From contig JAROBA010000029.1 of NCBI GenBank assembly GCA_029432815.1, positions 16,082 through 80,081 on the forward strand: DNA of 64,000 nucleotides, given 5' to 3'. Positions 24,201 through 32,932 of this stretch are shown piece by piece. A program made the position numbers and the translations under genes. Numbering within the stretch: the stretch's first letter is position 1; every line of letters begins with the position of its first letter. The notes beneath the pieces are model-generated. The model was not told the origin of the DNA. It did no database searches and saw only the letters and a list, made by a program, of their open reading frames with translations. This stretch comes from Pontiellaceae bacterium B1224. Its GTDB lineage: Bacteria; Verrucomicrobiota; Kiritimatiellia; Kiritimatiellales; Pontiellaceae.

Positions 24201-27009
24201 GGAGAAAACCAGCAAGGTTGTGCCGCTGACTATTGAGAATGATAAAGGGCTGCTCCAATGCGCCGCCATGACACTGCTGGATGGGAAACACCATTTAGTC
24301 ACGAGGCATATCCCCATCATTTCCGCCGATCAGGAAGCCGGCACCTTGCAGCTTTCCCCCTCAAAACAAACATACAACCCCGGCGAAACAGTCACCCTCT
24401 CCATCCAATCTCGGAATGCAGACGAACAGGGAAGACCCGCCTCTGTCACGGTTACGGTTTATAACAAAAGTCTCGATTTGCTGGCAGGCAACGTCCGCTC
24501 TCCAAATATTTTTAAAACCCTCTTTTCATCCTGGGTGAACACACTGCATCAGACCATCGCGTTGTCCGACCCTCACAGAACAGAGATCACTTCCATATAC
24601 CCTGATTGGGCCATGTGGGTCATAAATCCAACCGGCACCACCCCGCTGAACAACCTGAGGGGGATGTATGAAAGCATCTCCATATTTGGGAGCGCCCTAT
24701 CAATTGGTGTTGATGAGCCCCTCGACACCGACTCGTTGGACCTCAGTTTTAAAACACCCCGGATCCGCGAAGATTTCCGCGATCTGGCCTATTGGAATGG
24801 GACGATTGAAACGGATTCAAATGGATGCGCGCAGGTTTCGTTCCCGATGCCGGACGGACTGGTTGAGTGGAAAATACAGGCCTGGGCTGTGCATACCAAC
24901 TATGCCGCCAGCGCCACCACTTCTATCCGCTGTGCCAAGGATTTTGTGGTTCAGCTCAACACGCCACGCTTTATGACGGAAGGCGATGAAGTGGAAATCT
25001 CCGCTTCGCTGCGGAATCACACGACCAACGCGCTCGAAGTCATCGCGGCATGCAGCGAGAGCGGCAGCGTGATTCAGGTTGAATCACCGCTCGAAATCAG
25101 CATCCCCGATCTCGCCGCCGATCAGCAGACGCTGCTCTATTGGAACACAAAAGCCGCAACCCCCGGAACCGGCCACATCACTGTTTCGGCCCGAAGCCCT
25201 ACCTGCGCAGACGGCATGAAAAAACCGATTCCCGTTCTCCCGCACGGCATGCTTAAACGCGGCGGTCACGGCGGGGTGCTGGCAGGCAACAACGCTCGGC
25301 AATCCTTCGGCATCGTCCTGCCGAAGAATGTCGATCCCGATTCTATCAGCCTGCAGCTTAACAGCTCTACCGACATGCTCGATGCCCTGATCGGCGCCCT
25401 GCCCTTTTTGGCCGAATACCCGTACGGCTGCACCGAGCAAACGCTCAACCGCTTCCTGCCCGCCGTCATCACACTCCAAACAATGGATCAACTAGGGCTC
25501 GATACACTGACCCAAACGAACGCAATGCCCGCTGAACGCCAAGCCCTGCTCAACCGCATTGAAATTATCAAACGTACTCGTGCCGGTGTAGCGCGACTGG
25601 AAGAAACTAAACAATACCGCGGCTGGGGCTGGAACATGGATGACTCTTCACCTGTCGATCCGCTCACCACCGCCTGGGTACTCCGAGGTTTATCCATCGC
25701 ATCAAAAAACGTGTACGTCGATCAGAACACCATCAACGATCTCATCAGAGATACGCTCTCGCAAATGGATGTTCATGCAACCTCCGCTGTCACGAAAAAT
25801 AAAAATATCCTTAATAACACCGATGCGATGCTGGCCCTTGTCGTCTCGGAAACCGGCACCGAAGGCATATCCCGATACAATCAGAAGCATCACAAACGTC
25901 TGACCGATGAAGAGAATCAAAACAGCCTGCTTGACTACATGGATCTACTGTTTGAACACGCTGATCAACTCTCGCTCTATGGAAAAGTGCTGCTGGCGAA
26001 TGCCTTTGATCTTCAGGGCGATACCGTACATCGCGACGAGCTGATCCGCTACATCGAGCAATATCTGGAATCGGATCCAATGCTTGGAACCTATTGGCTC
26101 CGCACCAGCTCCAACGATTGGTGGTATTGGTATAACGATCACATCGAAACGATCGCGTGGTATCTCAAGCTACTCAACCGCACCGAACCGCATAGTGATA
26201 AAACAGCCGGTGTAGTGCGCTACCTCATGCAGAACCGCATCTATGGCAATCACTGGAAATCCACCCGCGACACCGCGATCTGCGTTGAGGCCCTCTGTGA
26301 ATATTCGATCAACAACCACAAGGATGCTCCCGAAAAAGGGGTTACCATAACACTTAACGGACAGCCGTTTAATAATCCCGAAGAAGCTCAGTTGGTGCCC
26401 GGCACCAACACACTGGCAATTGCATCAGAGAACGGAACGCCCGTTTTCTTTGATGCAACCTGGCACTATTACACCCGGGAAAAACCGATCGCATCCGAAC
26501 AATGCGATCTGGTTTCGATCACACGAAGTTACAGCCGGATCGAAACCGCCTCGTCCGACGAAGCAACCGCTCCCACTTCGGAAGGTTTAACAGCAGATGA
26601 ACAGCTGTTGTTCGGGATAGAAGACATGAATTATCGGCCCTTGACTAATGAAAAGCTCACCCCCCTAAATGCCGGCGATATTCTCCAGGCCGGTGATCGC
26701 ATCGTCGTTAAACTTGAGATCAATGCGAGCCAACCGTTGGAATATCTGTTGGCCGAAGACTTCAAACCGGCCGGATTCGAAACCATCGATACCATCAGCG
26801 GCTATGCCGACGGAGCGTACCGCGAGCTTCACGACGAGCGCGTGTCCTACTATCTCCGCTCCATCCGAAAAGGCACCACCACCATGAGCTACCGGATGCG
26901 GGCCGAACATGCCGGAACCGTCAGTGCCCTGCCCGCCACCGTCGGACTCATGTACGAACCGCGACAGGCCGCCAATACCGAGGAGCGGGAGTTCATCATC
27001 GAGCGCTAA
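21247..27009 (+). CDS. Exported alpha-2-macroglobulin family protein with thioester
   Basis: This 1920-residue protein has a signal peptide (cleavage near AAAAYG-T) and the bacterial alpha-2-macroglobulin layout. A long N-terminal region (about 30-580) is of unknown fold, with a TPR-like stretch near 290. MG2 begins near 594 (TTDRPLYRPGDTGHLKLW). The A2M domain is near 1174-1260 (YWNGTIETDSNGCAQVSFPMPDGLVEWKIQAWA). The thioester motif GCTEQT is at about 1394-1399 in a helical domain, and a receptor-binding-like β domain is at 1795-1917. The thioester would trap attacking proteases in the periplasm or outside. No lipobox and no PBP1c partner gene are seen, unlike the classical pairing. GGGGGA precedes the ATG. 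Confidence 0.93.
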   Translation: MGHKNRLVIFGAYFALAAAAAYGTEKEPLPDYVGRFNKLDAKIRAINSDVSCTNYLTWVDEAVEAKRKLKLHDEIAPWLDELASTHSNNWRILHAVSCGSFSHRFVDEMDQAYRLAILESPPDKEMGQFCSDYIDLLLMGLGSEPYLLQAGPSYRKNQVYEESIQKMAATNLSSRLQFYALPDSYEQAANNGELIRWLIATKPEEDFTAELDRNHWDMQDFAVLLAGSHINLSDSVKYPLHKRAYVATDADCTILSGLKDNETVIWGDTPGDYLVVQLPDEYNYINAYEKRAAQGDRKAAETLGQIFINRCQLDRAAHYFEMAGEPDRVKSIQARQGAFLSHSPRPEGTPISIDYIFRNGSEAFFEISPLEAGTNLLARLINGQVHGTEIELLQGQPGPFQKTDAANESIHTGEKIAAWSVTLSPPPDYQDAIRTIDIPPLKAGNYLLRGTIRGGNTSETVLHIYDTLLYSAVYSREGYSDESRFYLLCDARTGKPLSGTDVHCFKLADGGSWSNYNRDVWNDAVYHVRDYHYESTDRNGLFTLNHDQYYYNTRLANLQHPFPFATIGTSATFDISKPDTYHHEDSQDEDSNWFMTTDRPLYRPGDTGHLKLWHPDGEYRDPPKLELSTQTNHRFPTALETSPDEEGEIYGDIFGGLDYSFTIPSNAPLGQYTVTGRYESFYQGDCHFRVEEYRTPEFDIAATLTDPQSIKIQADYTYGKPLPGGELKLHLYYTQSDHAQWFPNAPFDFLWGKGYWWNGSQFTPPLQKENADSLECSLHLSTNLNLTGQFTLDLSTVPNGLEASTTPGYFEIHANVTDTAHKQVSRWIPLPVNLKERSLCCWTDKAFYAPDQPIQCQVDFEHQTAPLHLEVSTLIGSNRVSRKIIPITGPDEIIELKPLPCGIHEAQLVSGNGNTSPPFQFAILGDELANPSKKEPLQLILEKGQYISGDTVNLLILTDQPGRYVYLFNRIDDSETLPKPQVIYMEKTSKVVPLTIENDKGLLQCAAMTLLDGKHHLVTRHIPIISADQEAGTLQLSPSKQTYNPGETVTLSIQSRNADEQGRPASVTVTVYNKSLDLLAGNVRSPNIFKTLFSSWVNTLHQTIALSDPHRTEITSIYPDWAMWVINPTGTTPLNNLRGMYESISIFGSALSIGVDEPLDTDSLDLSFKTPRIREDFRDLAYWNGTIETDSNGCAQVSFPMPDGLVEWKIQAWAVHTNYAASATTSIRCAKDFVVQLNTPRFMTEGDEVEISASLRNHTTNALEVIAACSESGSVIQVESPLEISIPDLAADQQTLLYWNTKAATPGTGHITVSARSPTCADGMKKPIPVLPHGMLKRGGHGGVLAGNNARQSFGIVLPKNVDPDSISLQLNSSTDMLDALIGALPFLAEYPYGCTEQTLNRFLPAVITLQTMDQLGLDTLTQTNAMPAERQALLNRIEIIKRTRAGVARLEETKQYRGWGWNMDDSSPVDPLTTAWVLRGLSIASKNVYVDQNTINDLIRDTLSQMDVHATSAVTKNKNILNNTDAMLALVVSETGTEGISRYNQKHHKRLTDEENQNSLLDYMDLLFEHADQLSLYGKVLLANAFDLQGDTVHRDELIRYIEQYLESDPMLGTYWLRTSSNDWWYWYNDHIETIAWYLKLLNRTEPHSDKTAGVVRYLMQNRIYGNHWKSTRDTAICVEALCEYSINNHKDAPEKGVTITLNGQPFNNPEEAQLVPGTNTLAIASENGTPVFFDATWHYYTREKPIASEQCDLVSITRSYSRIETASSDEATAPTSEGLTADEQLLFGIEDMNYRPLTNEKLTPLNAGDILQAGDRIVVKLEINASQPLEYLLAEDFKPAGFETIDTISGYADGAYRELHDERVSYYLRSIRKGTTTMSYRMRAEHAGTVSALPATVGLMYEPRQAANTEEREFIIER

Positions 27010-27032
27010 ACGGCCCGGCTCTTGCGCAGAGA

Positions 27033-27056
27033 CCGCCTAAAGGCGGAACTACGAAC
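27033..27056 (-). repeat. 24-bp dispersed repeat, copy 1
   Basis: The minus strand reads GTTCGTAGTTCCGCC followed by TTTAGGCGG; the second half forms a small hairpin (CCGCC-TTTA-GGCGG). A copy identical at 23 of 24 positions lies at 63712-63735. This one lies between two convergent genes, 23 nt after the macroglobulin stop. Confidence 0.85.
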
Positions 27057-27063
27057 CTTTTTA

Positions 27064-28275
27064 TTAATCGTTATCCGGATCGTCGGGCAGGAGGATATGC
27101 AGGAGGAGGTTGGCAAGCATACCAACCAGGGCGGCAAGACCGATTCCTTCAATGGTTACATTCCCGATGACCACTTTGACGCCGCCCAGGCCGCAGACCA
27201 GAATCAGCGCCACGATGATCAGGTTGCGGCTGCGGTTAAAATTCAGCTGAGCATTGGAGATGGTACGAATGCCGACCGAAGCAATCATGCCGAACAGGAT
27301 AAAGCTCACCCCGCCCATGACCGCCACCGGAATGGTGCGGAGGAAGGCCCCGACCGGGCTGATGACGCCGAGAATAATCGCGAAGCCGGCAGCAATCCGG
27401 ATGACGCCCGGATTATAGTTTTTCGTCACCGCCAATACGCCGGTGTTTTCAGAATAGGTGGTATTCGGCGGACCGCCGAACATTCCCGACACCATCGTCG
27501 CCAGACCGTCGCCAAGCAGTGTGCGGTGCAGGCCGGGCTTCTCGAAGAAATCCTTTCCAACGACCGCACCATTGGTCGTAATGTCGCCGATATGCTCCAT
27601 CACAGAAACAATTGCAATCGGCATGATGGCTAGAATCGCGGAAATTCCAAACTTTGGAAACGTGAAGTTGTCGGCACCGATAAAGAGTCCGCCCGTATTC
27701 TGCATCGCGGCATAATCCACCCGACCGAGCGCAGCCGCCACCGCATAACCCGCAAAAATACCGATCAGAATCGGAACCAGTTTAAAGAAGCCTTTCATAA
27801 AACAGGAGATGGCAATAATCGTGAGCATGGCCACCAGAGCCAACAGCCAATCGGCCGAGGCCATACCGACACCGATCGGTGCCAGCGAAAGACCAATCAC
27901 CATGATCACCGGACCGGTCACGACCGGAGGAAAAAGTCGTTTCATAATGTTGGTTCCACCCAGTTTTACAATCAGCGACATGATCAGATAGACAACTCCG
28001 GCGCAGATCACTCCGCCCAGCGCATAAGGCAAACCGTTTCCATCTTCACCGGCGACAGCTTTGATGGCACCGATAAAGGCAAAACTGGAGCCCAGAAAAA
28101 CCGGAACCATTCCACCGGTCACCCCATGAAAAATAAAGGTCCCGATTCCAGCAGCCAACAACGCCACACTCGGATCCATTCCGGTCAGTGTGGGCATCAG
28201 TACCGTCGCCCCGAACATAGCAAATACGTGTTGAACCCCTAACAATAGTTTCTTTGGCACCCCGATCTCATTCAT
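27064..28275 (-). CDS. uraA: Uracil/xanthine permease, UraA-type
   Basis: This 403-residue protein of the NCS2 nucleobase:cation symporter family has about 14 membrane segments. Diagnostic stretches are [20 protein letters not shown] near the start and [20 protein letters not shown] in the middle, the latter covering the substrate-site region. It imports uracil, or possibly another nucleobase, across the cytoplasmic membrane for salvage. It stands alone, divergent from tex with a 152-bp gap. A TTCCAA palindrome lies inside the gene at 27645-27659 and encodes the FPKFGI segment. Confidence 0.94.
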   Translation of the reverse strand: MNEIGVPKKLLLGVQHVFAMFGATVLMPTLTGMDPSVALLAAGIGTFIFHGVTGGMVPVFLGSSFAFIGAIKAVAGEDGNGLPYALGGVICAGVVYLIMSLIVKLGGTNIMKRLFPPVVTGPVIMVIGLSLAPIGVGMASADWLLALVAMLTIIAISCFMKGFFKLVPILIGIFAGYAVAAALGRVDYAAMQNTGGLFIGADNFTFPKFGISAILAIMPIAIVSVMEHIGDITTNGAVVGKDFFEKPGLHRTLLGDGLATMVSGMFGGPPNTTYSENTGVLAVTKNYNPGVIRIAAGFAIILGVISPVGAFLRTIPVAVMGGVSFILFGMIASVGIRTISNAQLNFNRSRNLIIVALILVCGLGGVKVVIGNVTIEGIGLAALVGMLANLLLHILLPDDPDND

Positions 28276-28427
28276 CCTAATCTCCCTGATAATTTGTGCG
28301 CATACTACAGAGCTATGCCCCTTTTAAAAGCATTCTCAACATGAAATACGAGCCTTCGAGTGCTTGACCTAATCCGCTTGTTTTAAGAACCTTCACCCCC
28401 TAATCACAAACAGGAAATACCCGTAAT

Positions 28428-30734
28428 ATGACAACTGAGACATCCGCATTCGATCCCGTTCCGTTCGCTTCGAAAGACCTCAACATACCCGCGCGGCAGG
28501 TTGCCGCAGTTGCCGCGCTGTTTGCCGAAGGCAATACCGTCCCGTTCATTGCGCGCTATCGTAAAGAGGCCCACGGTAATCTCGATGAAGTGCAGATTAC
28601 TGACATTCAGGAAAAGCTGTCCTATTACAACACGCTCGAATCCCGCCGGGTGACGATTTTAAAATCCATCGAGGAACAGGGCAAGCTGACCGACGAGCTC
28701 CGCCTGAAAATTGAAGGGTGCCTTTCGAAGACCACGCTGGAAGACCTATACCTCCCCTACAAACCCAAGCGCCGCACCCGCGCGATGATCGCCCGCGAAA
28801 AAGGACTGGAACCGCTGGCCGAGCTTATCCTGACGCAAGCGGCCTCCGGTGACCCTGAAGCCGAAGCTGCGAAATATATCAGCGAAGAAAAAGAAGTCCA
28901 ATCCTTGGAAGACGCACTGGCAGGTGCCCGCGATATTATTGCCGAACAGATTGCTGAAAAGGCCGAAGTGCGCGCCCTCATCCGCGAAGCCTATTTTAAA
29001 ACCGGAGAAATCAAATCCTCGCCTGCGCTTTCAACTCAGGCCGATGAGGAATCAAAATACAAAGACTACTTTGACTTCTCGCAGCCGATCGATGCCATTC
29101 CTTCCCACCGATACCTGGCCATCCGCCGCGGTGAAACCGAGGGCGTGCTGCGCCGCAAACTGGCGATCGACGCCGACCCGCAGATCGAACGCATGAAACA
29201 GATGGTTGATGCCAATCCGGCCTCCCCGTTTTTCCAGGAATTGGAAAAAGCCGTGCTCGATGCCTACAAACGGTTGCTGACCACCAGTGTTGAAATCGAC
29301 GTTTCCGTGGAAATGAAAATGAAGGCCGACCGTTCCGCCGTGGAAATCTTTGCGAAAAATCTGCGCAGCCTATTGCTGGCCGCTCCCTATGGCGAAAAGT
29401 CCGTCATCGGGATCGACCCCGGTCTGCGTACCGGTTGCAAATGCGTGGCGCTCGATGCCACCGGCAAATATCTCGATACCATTACGATCTACCTCGGCCA
29501 AGGCGCCGACAAAGAAAAGCAGGCCAACATCAAGCTCTCGGAATTTATCGAGAAACATCAGCCGATGGCGATTGCGGTCGGCAACGGCACCGCCGGCCGC
29601 GAAACAGAAGCGTTTACCAAAGCCCTGCTGAAAGATATGCGCTCCAAAATCAGCGTCGTATCTGTGAGCGAAGCCGGAGCCTCCGTCTACAGCGCATCGC
29701 CCATCGCCCGAGAAGAATTTCCGGACCTCGATCTCACCATTCGCGGCGCCATTTCCATTGCCCGGCGCCTGCAGGATCCGCTGGCCGAACTGGTGAAGGT
29801 CGATCCGAAATCCATCGGCGTCGGCCAATACCAGCACGATGTCTATCAGCAGCTCCTGAAGGATAAACTTGATGAAGTGGTCGTCAGTTGCGTGAACCGC
29901 GTGGGCGTTGAGCTCAACACCGCCAGTGCCCCCCTGCTCTCTCGTGTGGCTGGCATCGGCGACAGCCTCGCTAAAAAAATCGTGGACTACCGCAATGAAC
30001 ACGGCGCCTTTAAATCCCGCGAAGAACTTCAGAAAGTTTCAGGACTCGGACCGCGCGCGTTCGAACAGGCCGCCGGATTCTTACGCGTTCGCGGCGGCGA
30101 GCAGCCGCTCGATGCCTCCTCCGTTCACCCGGAGCGCTATAAACTGGTCGAGCAGATTGCCGCCGACCTCGGGGAACCGCTGAATAAACTGATCGGGAAC
30201 GTTGAAGTCGTCAGCAAGATCAAACTCTCTACCTACCTCAGCGATGAGGTCGGCGAACTGACCCTGAAAGATATTATCGACGAGCTGAAAAAACCGGGTC
30301 GTGACCCACGTGAACAATTCGAGGAAGTCGGCTTCCGCGAAGATGTGATGACGATGAAAGATCTTAAGGAAGACATGGAGCTGAAAGGCATCGTCACCAA
30401 CGTGACGGCCTTCGGCGCGTTCGTCGATATCGGTGTGCATCAGGATGGCCTCGTGCACATTTCCCAGCTATCCAATCAGTTTGTGAAAGATCCGGCCGAC
30501 GTCGTGCAGGCCGGCGACCGCATCGACGTCCGCGTCCTCGAAGTTGACCTGCAGCGCAAGCGCATTTCTCTTTCCGCCAAGAAGAAGGGCGCGGCCAAAC
30601 CTTCCAATGATCGGAAGTCCCCGGAGGGCAATAAAAATCGGGGGAAGCGCCCGAAGAATAATTCGCATAACAACAACCGCAACCGCGCGAATAAGCCGCG
30701 CGGTTTCTCCAACAACCCCTTCGCAGATTTGTAA
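28428..30734 (+). CDS. tex: Tex-family RNA-binding transcription accessory protein
   Basis: This 768-residue cytoplasmic protein has the full Tex architecture: N-terminal helical region (VPFIARYRKEAHGNLDE), a YqgF/RNase H-like domain (SVIGIDPGLRTGCKCVALD, about residue 325), a helix-hairpin-helix pair (about 500-555, VAGIGDSLAKKIVDYR and VSGLGPRAFEQAAGF), and a C-terminal S1 domain (about 650-720, GIVTNVTAFGAFVDIGVHQDG). A basic Asn/Arg/Lys-rich tail (about 725-768) extends it, as in several relatives. It binds RNA and acts in transcript fitness and elongation. It converges on the large secreted-protein operon with only 6 nt between stop codons. Confidence 0.96.
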   Translation: MTTETSAFDPVPFASKDLNIPARQVAAVAALFAEGNTVPFIARYRKEAHGNLDEVQITDIQEKLSYYNTLESRRVTILKSIEEQGKLTDELRLKIEGCLSKTTLEDLYLPYKPKRRTRAMIAREKGLEPLAELILTQAASGDPEAEAAKYISEEKEVQSLEDALAGARDIIAEQIAEKAEVRALIREAYFKTGEIKSSPALSTQADEESKYKDYFDFSQPIDAIPSHRYLAIRRGETEGVLRRKLAIDADPQIERMKQMVDANPASPFFQELEKAVLDAYKRLLTTSVEIDVSVEMKMKADRSAVEIFAKNLRSLLLAAPYGEKSVIGIDPGLRTGCKCVALDATGKYLDTITIYLGQGADKEKQANIKLSEFIEKHQPMAIAVGNGTAGRETEAFTKALLKDMRSKISVVSVSEAGASVYSASPIAREEFPDLDLTIRGAISIARRLQDPLAELVKVDPKSIGVGQYQHDVYQQLLKDKLDEVVVSCVNRVGVELNTASAPLLSRVAGIGDSLAKKIVDYRNEHGAFKSREELQKVSGLGPRAFEQAAGFLRVRGGEQPLDASSVHPERYKLVEQIAADLGEPLNKLIGNVEVVSKIKLSTYLSDEVGELTLKDIIDELKKPGRDPREQFEEVGFREDVMTMKDLKEDMELKGIVTNVTAFGAFVDIGVHQDGLVHISQLSNQFVKDPADVVQAGDRIDVRVLEVDLQRKRISLSAKKKGAAKPSNDRKSPEGNKNRGKRPKNNSHNNNRNRANKPRGFSNNPFADL

Positions 30735-30740
30735 TAAATA

Positions 30741-32921
30741 CTACAACTCTACTCCGTACGGAATTTCGACGCGCATACGGTAGTAGCGGGGAGAGGAGGG
30801 GGCTGAACTTTCGAAGTGCTCTACCTCTCCTGTACCGGCATAACCTCCAAGCAATCTCCAATCAACCGGACTCAGCGAATCGGTATATTCGATAACGTAG
30901 ATTCGCCCATACGCAGTGGAGCTGAAGATTTGGACAGTGCCGTTGCCGGAAGCCGACACGGTGAAGTTAAGGTGTGAAGCGGGATTGGTCGGATCGGAGC
31001 CCATCCGGAATTCATCCAAATTCGTATAGCCGTCGTTGTCTGAATCGAGCGAGGCAACCGCACCTTCCTCCGATGCGAAGTAGGTTTGCTCCCAATCATT
31101 CGGCAGCTCATCGCCATCCGTATCCGCTCTCGTTTTCCAGACAAAAGTCGTCGTGCCGACAGCGGACTGAACCTTAACCCGATAGTAGCGGTTGGTTCCC
31201 ATCAGATTATCTTCATATTCCTCGACAAGACCGGTGCCGCTGAAAACCGCCAGCGTAGACCAGTCGGACGGCGTCAGCGAATCGGTGTATTCGATGGTAT
31301 AGGTACGCCCAACGATCGTCGAACACGAAACCACCACAGCACCTGTAGTGGACGTTGTGTCGACGGACAGGTTGGGCTGCGACAGCCCATTTGTCGGGTC
31401 CGTACCGAGTATAAATTCCTGCGCGGCGGTATAACCGTCGCCATCCGTATCAGCTGTAGCGATCATGCCGGTTTCAGATCCCGAGAATTTTAATTCCCAG
31501 TCGTTCGGTAGGTCGTCCTGATCGTTATCGGCAATCCAGTTCCAGACAATGCTCGATTCGGGATCGCTCAAAAAAACCAGGCCGGTGGATGCGGAGCTTC
31601 CTTCCGCAGGAACAGAGCCGCTACCCGTCCAGCCCTTCATGACGTAGACCGTGTTGGAAACGATCACAACGGGATCAACCGAACAAGTGACTGTAGATCC
31701 CCACGCATATACATGGAATCCGGCAGCAGGCGCAGGAGTTCCGGCCTGGGAGATCACGGACAGGGTGTAATCCCTTGCGTCTACATAAGTAACAACTGTC
31801 CCGGATACAGAAACCCCCGCTTTACGCACAGTTCGAAAACCATCGAAGACGGTCGCTCTGTCTGGGAATTGCAGAAAAATGCTGCCACAACGCAAGTATT
31901 CGGCACCATCGATCCAACTTCCGTCATGCATGTAGCGAGAACCGTCGACGACATCCTCATCCCAGCACCATTCAGCAACATTTCCTGAGACATCGTAAAG
32001 TCCATATCCATTGGGAGCAAAGGTACCTGCCGGACTCGTGCCGGGCCAATCCGTGCTGAAGTCTGGATGGAAACCTCGTGTGGAACTCGTATCGTAGTTG
32101 TATTCAGAAGAACTGAAATAGTTGGCCTCGTTATGGGTAATCTGATTCCCCCAGGCAAAACGGCTTGCTACCCCGCCGCGGGCGGCATATTCCCATTCTT
32201 CGCCAGTCGGCAGTCGGTAGCCGGTTGCCCCGGCATCCACATCGGGAATCAGAACGCCACTTCTGTAGGTTGTCCCGCCAACGCTGTAACACGGTTCAAT
32301 TCCTTCCATCTCGCTGCGGGCATTGCACCATTTCACACAGTCGTACCAATTGACGGTTGTTACGGGATGGTTGTTCGAGATCGCGAACCCCTCATGGTTG
32401 AAATCGTAACCGTTTGTCACGGCCCAAATGTAAACCGAATCCCATACATGTTTCGTAATTTCGGTTTCATCCATGAAGAGGTTATTGGCAAGGGTTAGGC
32501 TGAAAGCACCAAAATCCGGATCTGTTCCAGCGGTTGTTCCGGCAGGAACAAGTACGGTTCCATCCATTGGAACCGGAGTAATGTCCTGCCCATCGTCAGC
32601 CACCACCAGAAACTTGAGCCCGGCCGTATGCTGCCCGTACCAGTCGGCCCCGGCATCCCAGACGATGCTCTTTCCGGTTCCGGTTACAACCCCCGCTCCG
32701 ACATCCCCGGAAAGCGCCGACAGCGGCACCTCATCTTCACCATCGAACGCTCTCAGCGTGATGGTCACTGCGCCTGCGAAATCGCTTGAAACATCATACC
32801 CGACGGTAACGGTTTTAGTGCCGGTAACCTGAGCCGCCACCGTGTTTTCAACGGTCACCACCGCCTGAACCGACGAACCGAGAACCGGTATCAACCCTAT
32901 CAGCATCCATTTAATTTTCAT
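30741..32921 (-). CDS. Secreted FGE-fold (SUMF1-like) protein lacking FGE cysteines, with two calcium-loop modules
   Basis: This 726-residue protein has a signal peptide (MKIKWMLIGLIPVLGSSVQA), a β-sandwich (about 21-115), a formylglycine-generating-enzyme fold (about 120-395; DETEITKHVW, PVTTVNWYDCVKWCN, YRLPTGEEWEYAARGG, YGLYDVSGNVAEW) and an InlB-type repeat. Two copies follow of a module that starts DxDxDxLPNDWE (about 462 and 598) and ends with a NLxxxxWxxL…YYRV-like block. The FGE active-site cysteine pair is absent: the region reads RYMHDGSWIDGAEYLRCGS, so sulfatase activation is unlikely and a binding or structural role is inferred. It is the last gene of the large operon, 11 nt after the protease gene, with GAGAGG before the ATG. 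Confidence 0.85.
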   Translation of the reverse strand: MKIKWMLIGLIPVLGSSVQAVVTVENTVAAQVTGTKTVTVGYDVSSDFAGAVTITLRAFDGEDEVPLSALSGDVGAGVVTGTGKSIVWDAGADWYGQHTAGLKFLVVADDGQDITPVPMDGTVLVPAGTTAGTDPDFGAFSLTLANNLFMDETEITKHVWDSVYIWAVTNGYDFNHEGFAISNNHPVTTVNWYDCVKWCNARSEMEGIEPCYSVGGTTYRSGVLIPDVDAGATGYRLPTGEEWEYAARGGVASRFAWGNQITHNEANYFSSSEYNYDTSSTRGFHPDFSTDWPGTSPAGTFAPNGYGLYDVSGNVAEWCWDEDVVDGSRYMHDGSWIDGAEYLRCGSIFLQFPDRATVFDGFRTVRKAGVSVSGTVVTYVDARDYTLSVISQAGTPAPAAGFHVYAWGSTVTCSVDPVVIVSNTVYVMKGWTGSGSVPAEGSSASTGLVFLSDPESSIVWNWIADNDQDDLPNDWELKFSGSETGMIATADTDGDGYTAAQEFILGTDPTNGLSQPNLSVDTTSTTGAVVVSCSTIVGRTYTIEYTDSLTPSDWSTLAVFSGTGLVEEYEDNLMGTNRYYRVKVQSAVGTTTFVWKTRADTDGDELPNDWEQTYFASEEGAVASLDSDNDGYTNLDEFRMGSDPTNPASHLNFTVSASGNGTVQIFSSTAYGRIYVIEYTDSLSPVDWRLLGGYAGTGEVEHFESSAPSSPRYYRMRVEIPYGVEL

Positions 32922-32932
32922 CGCTTTACCTC

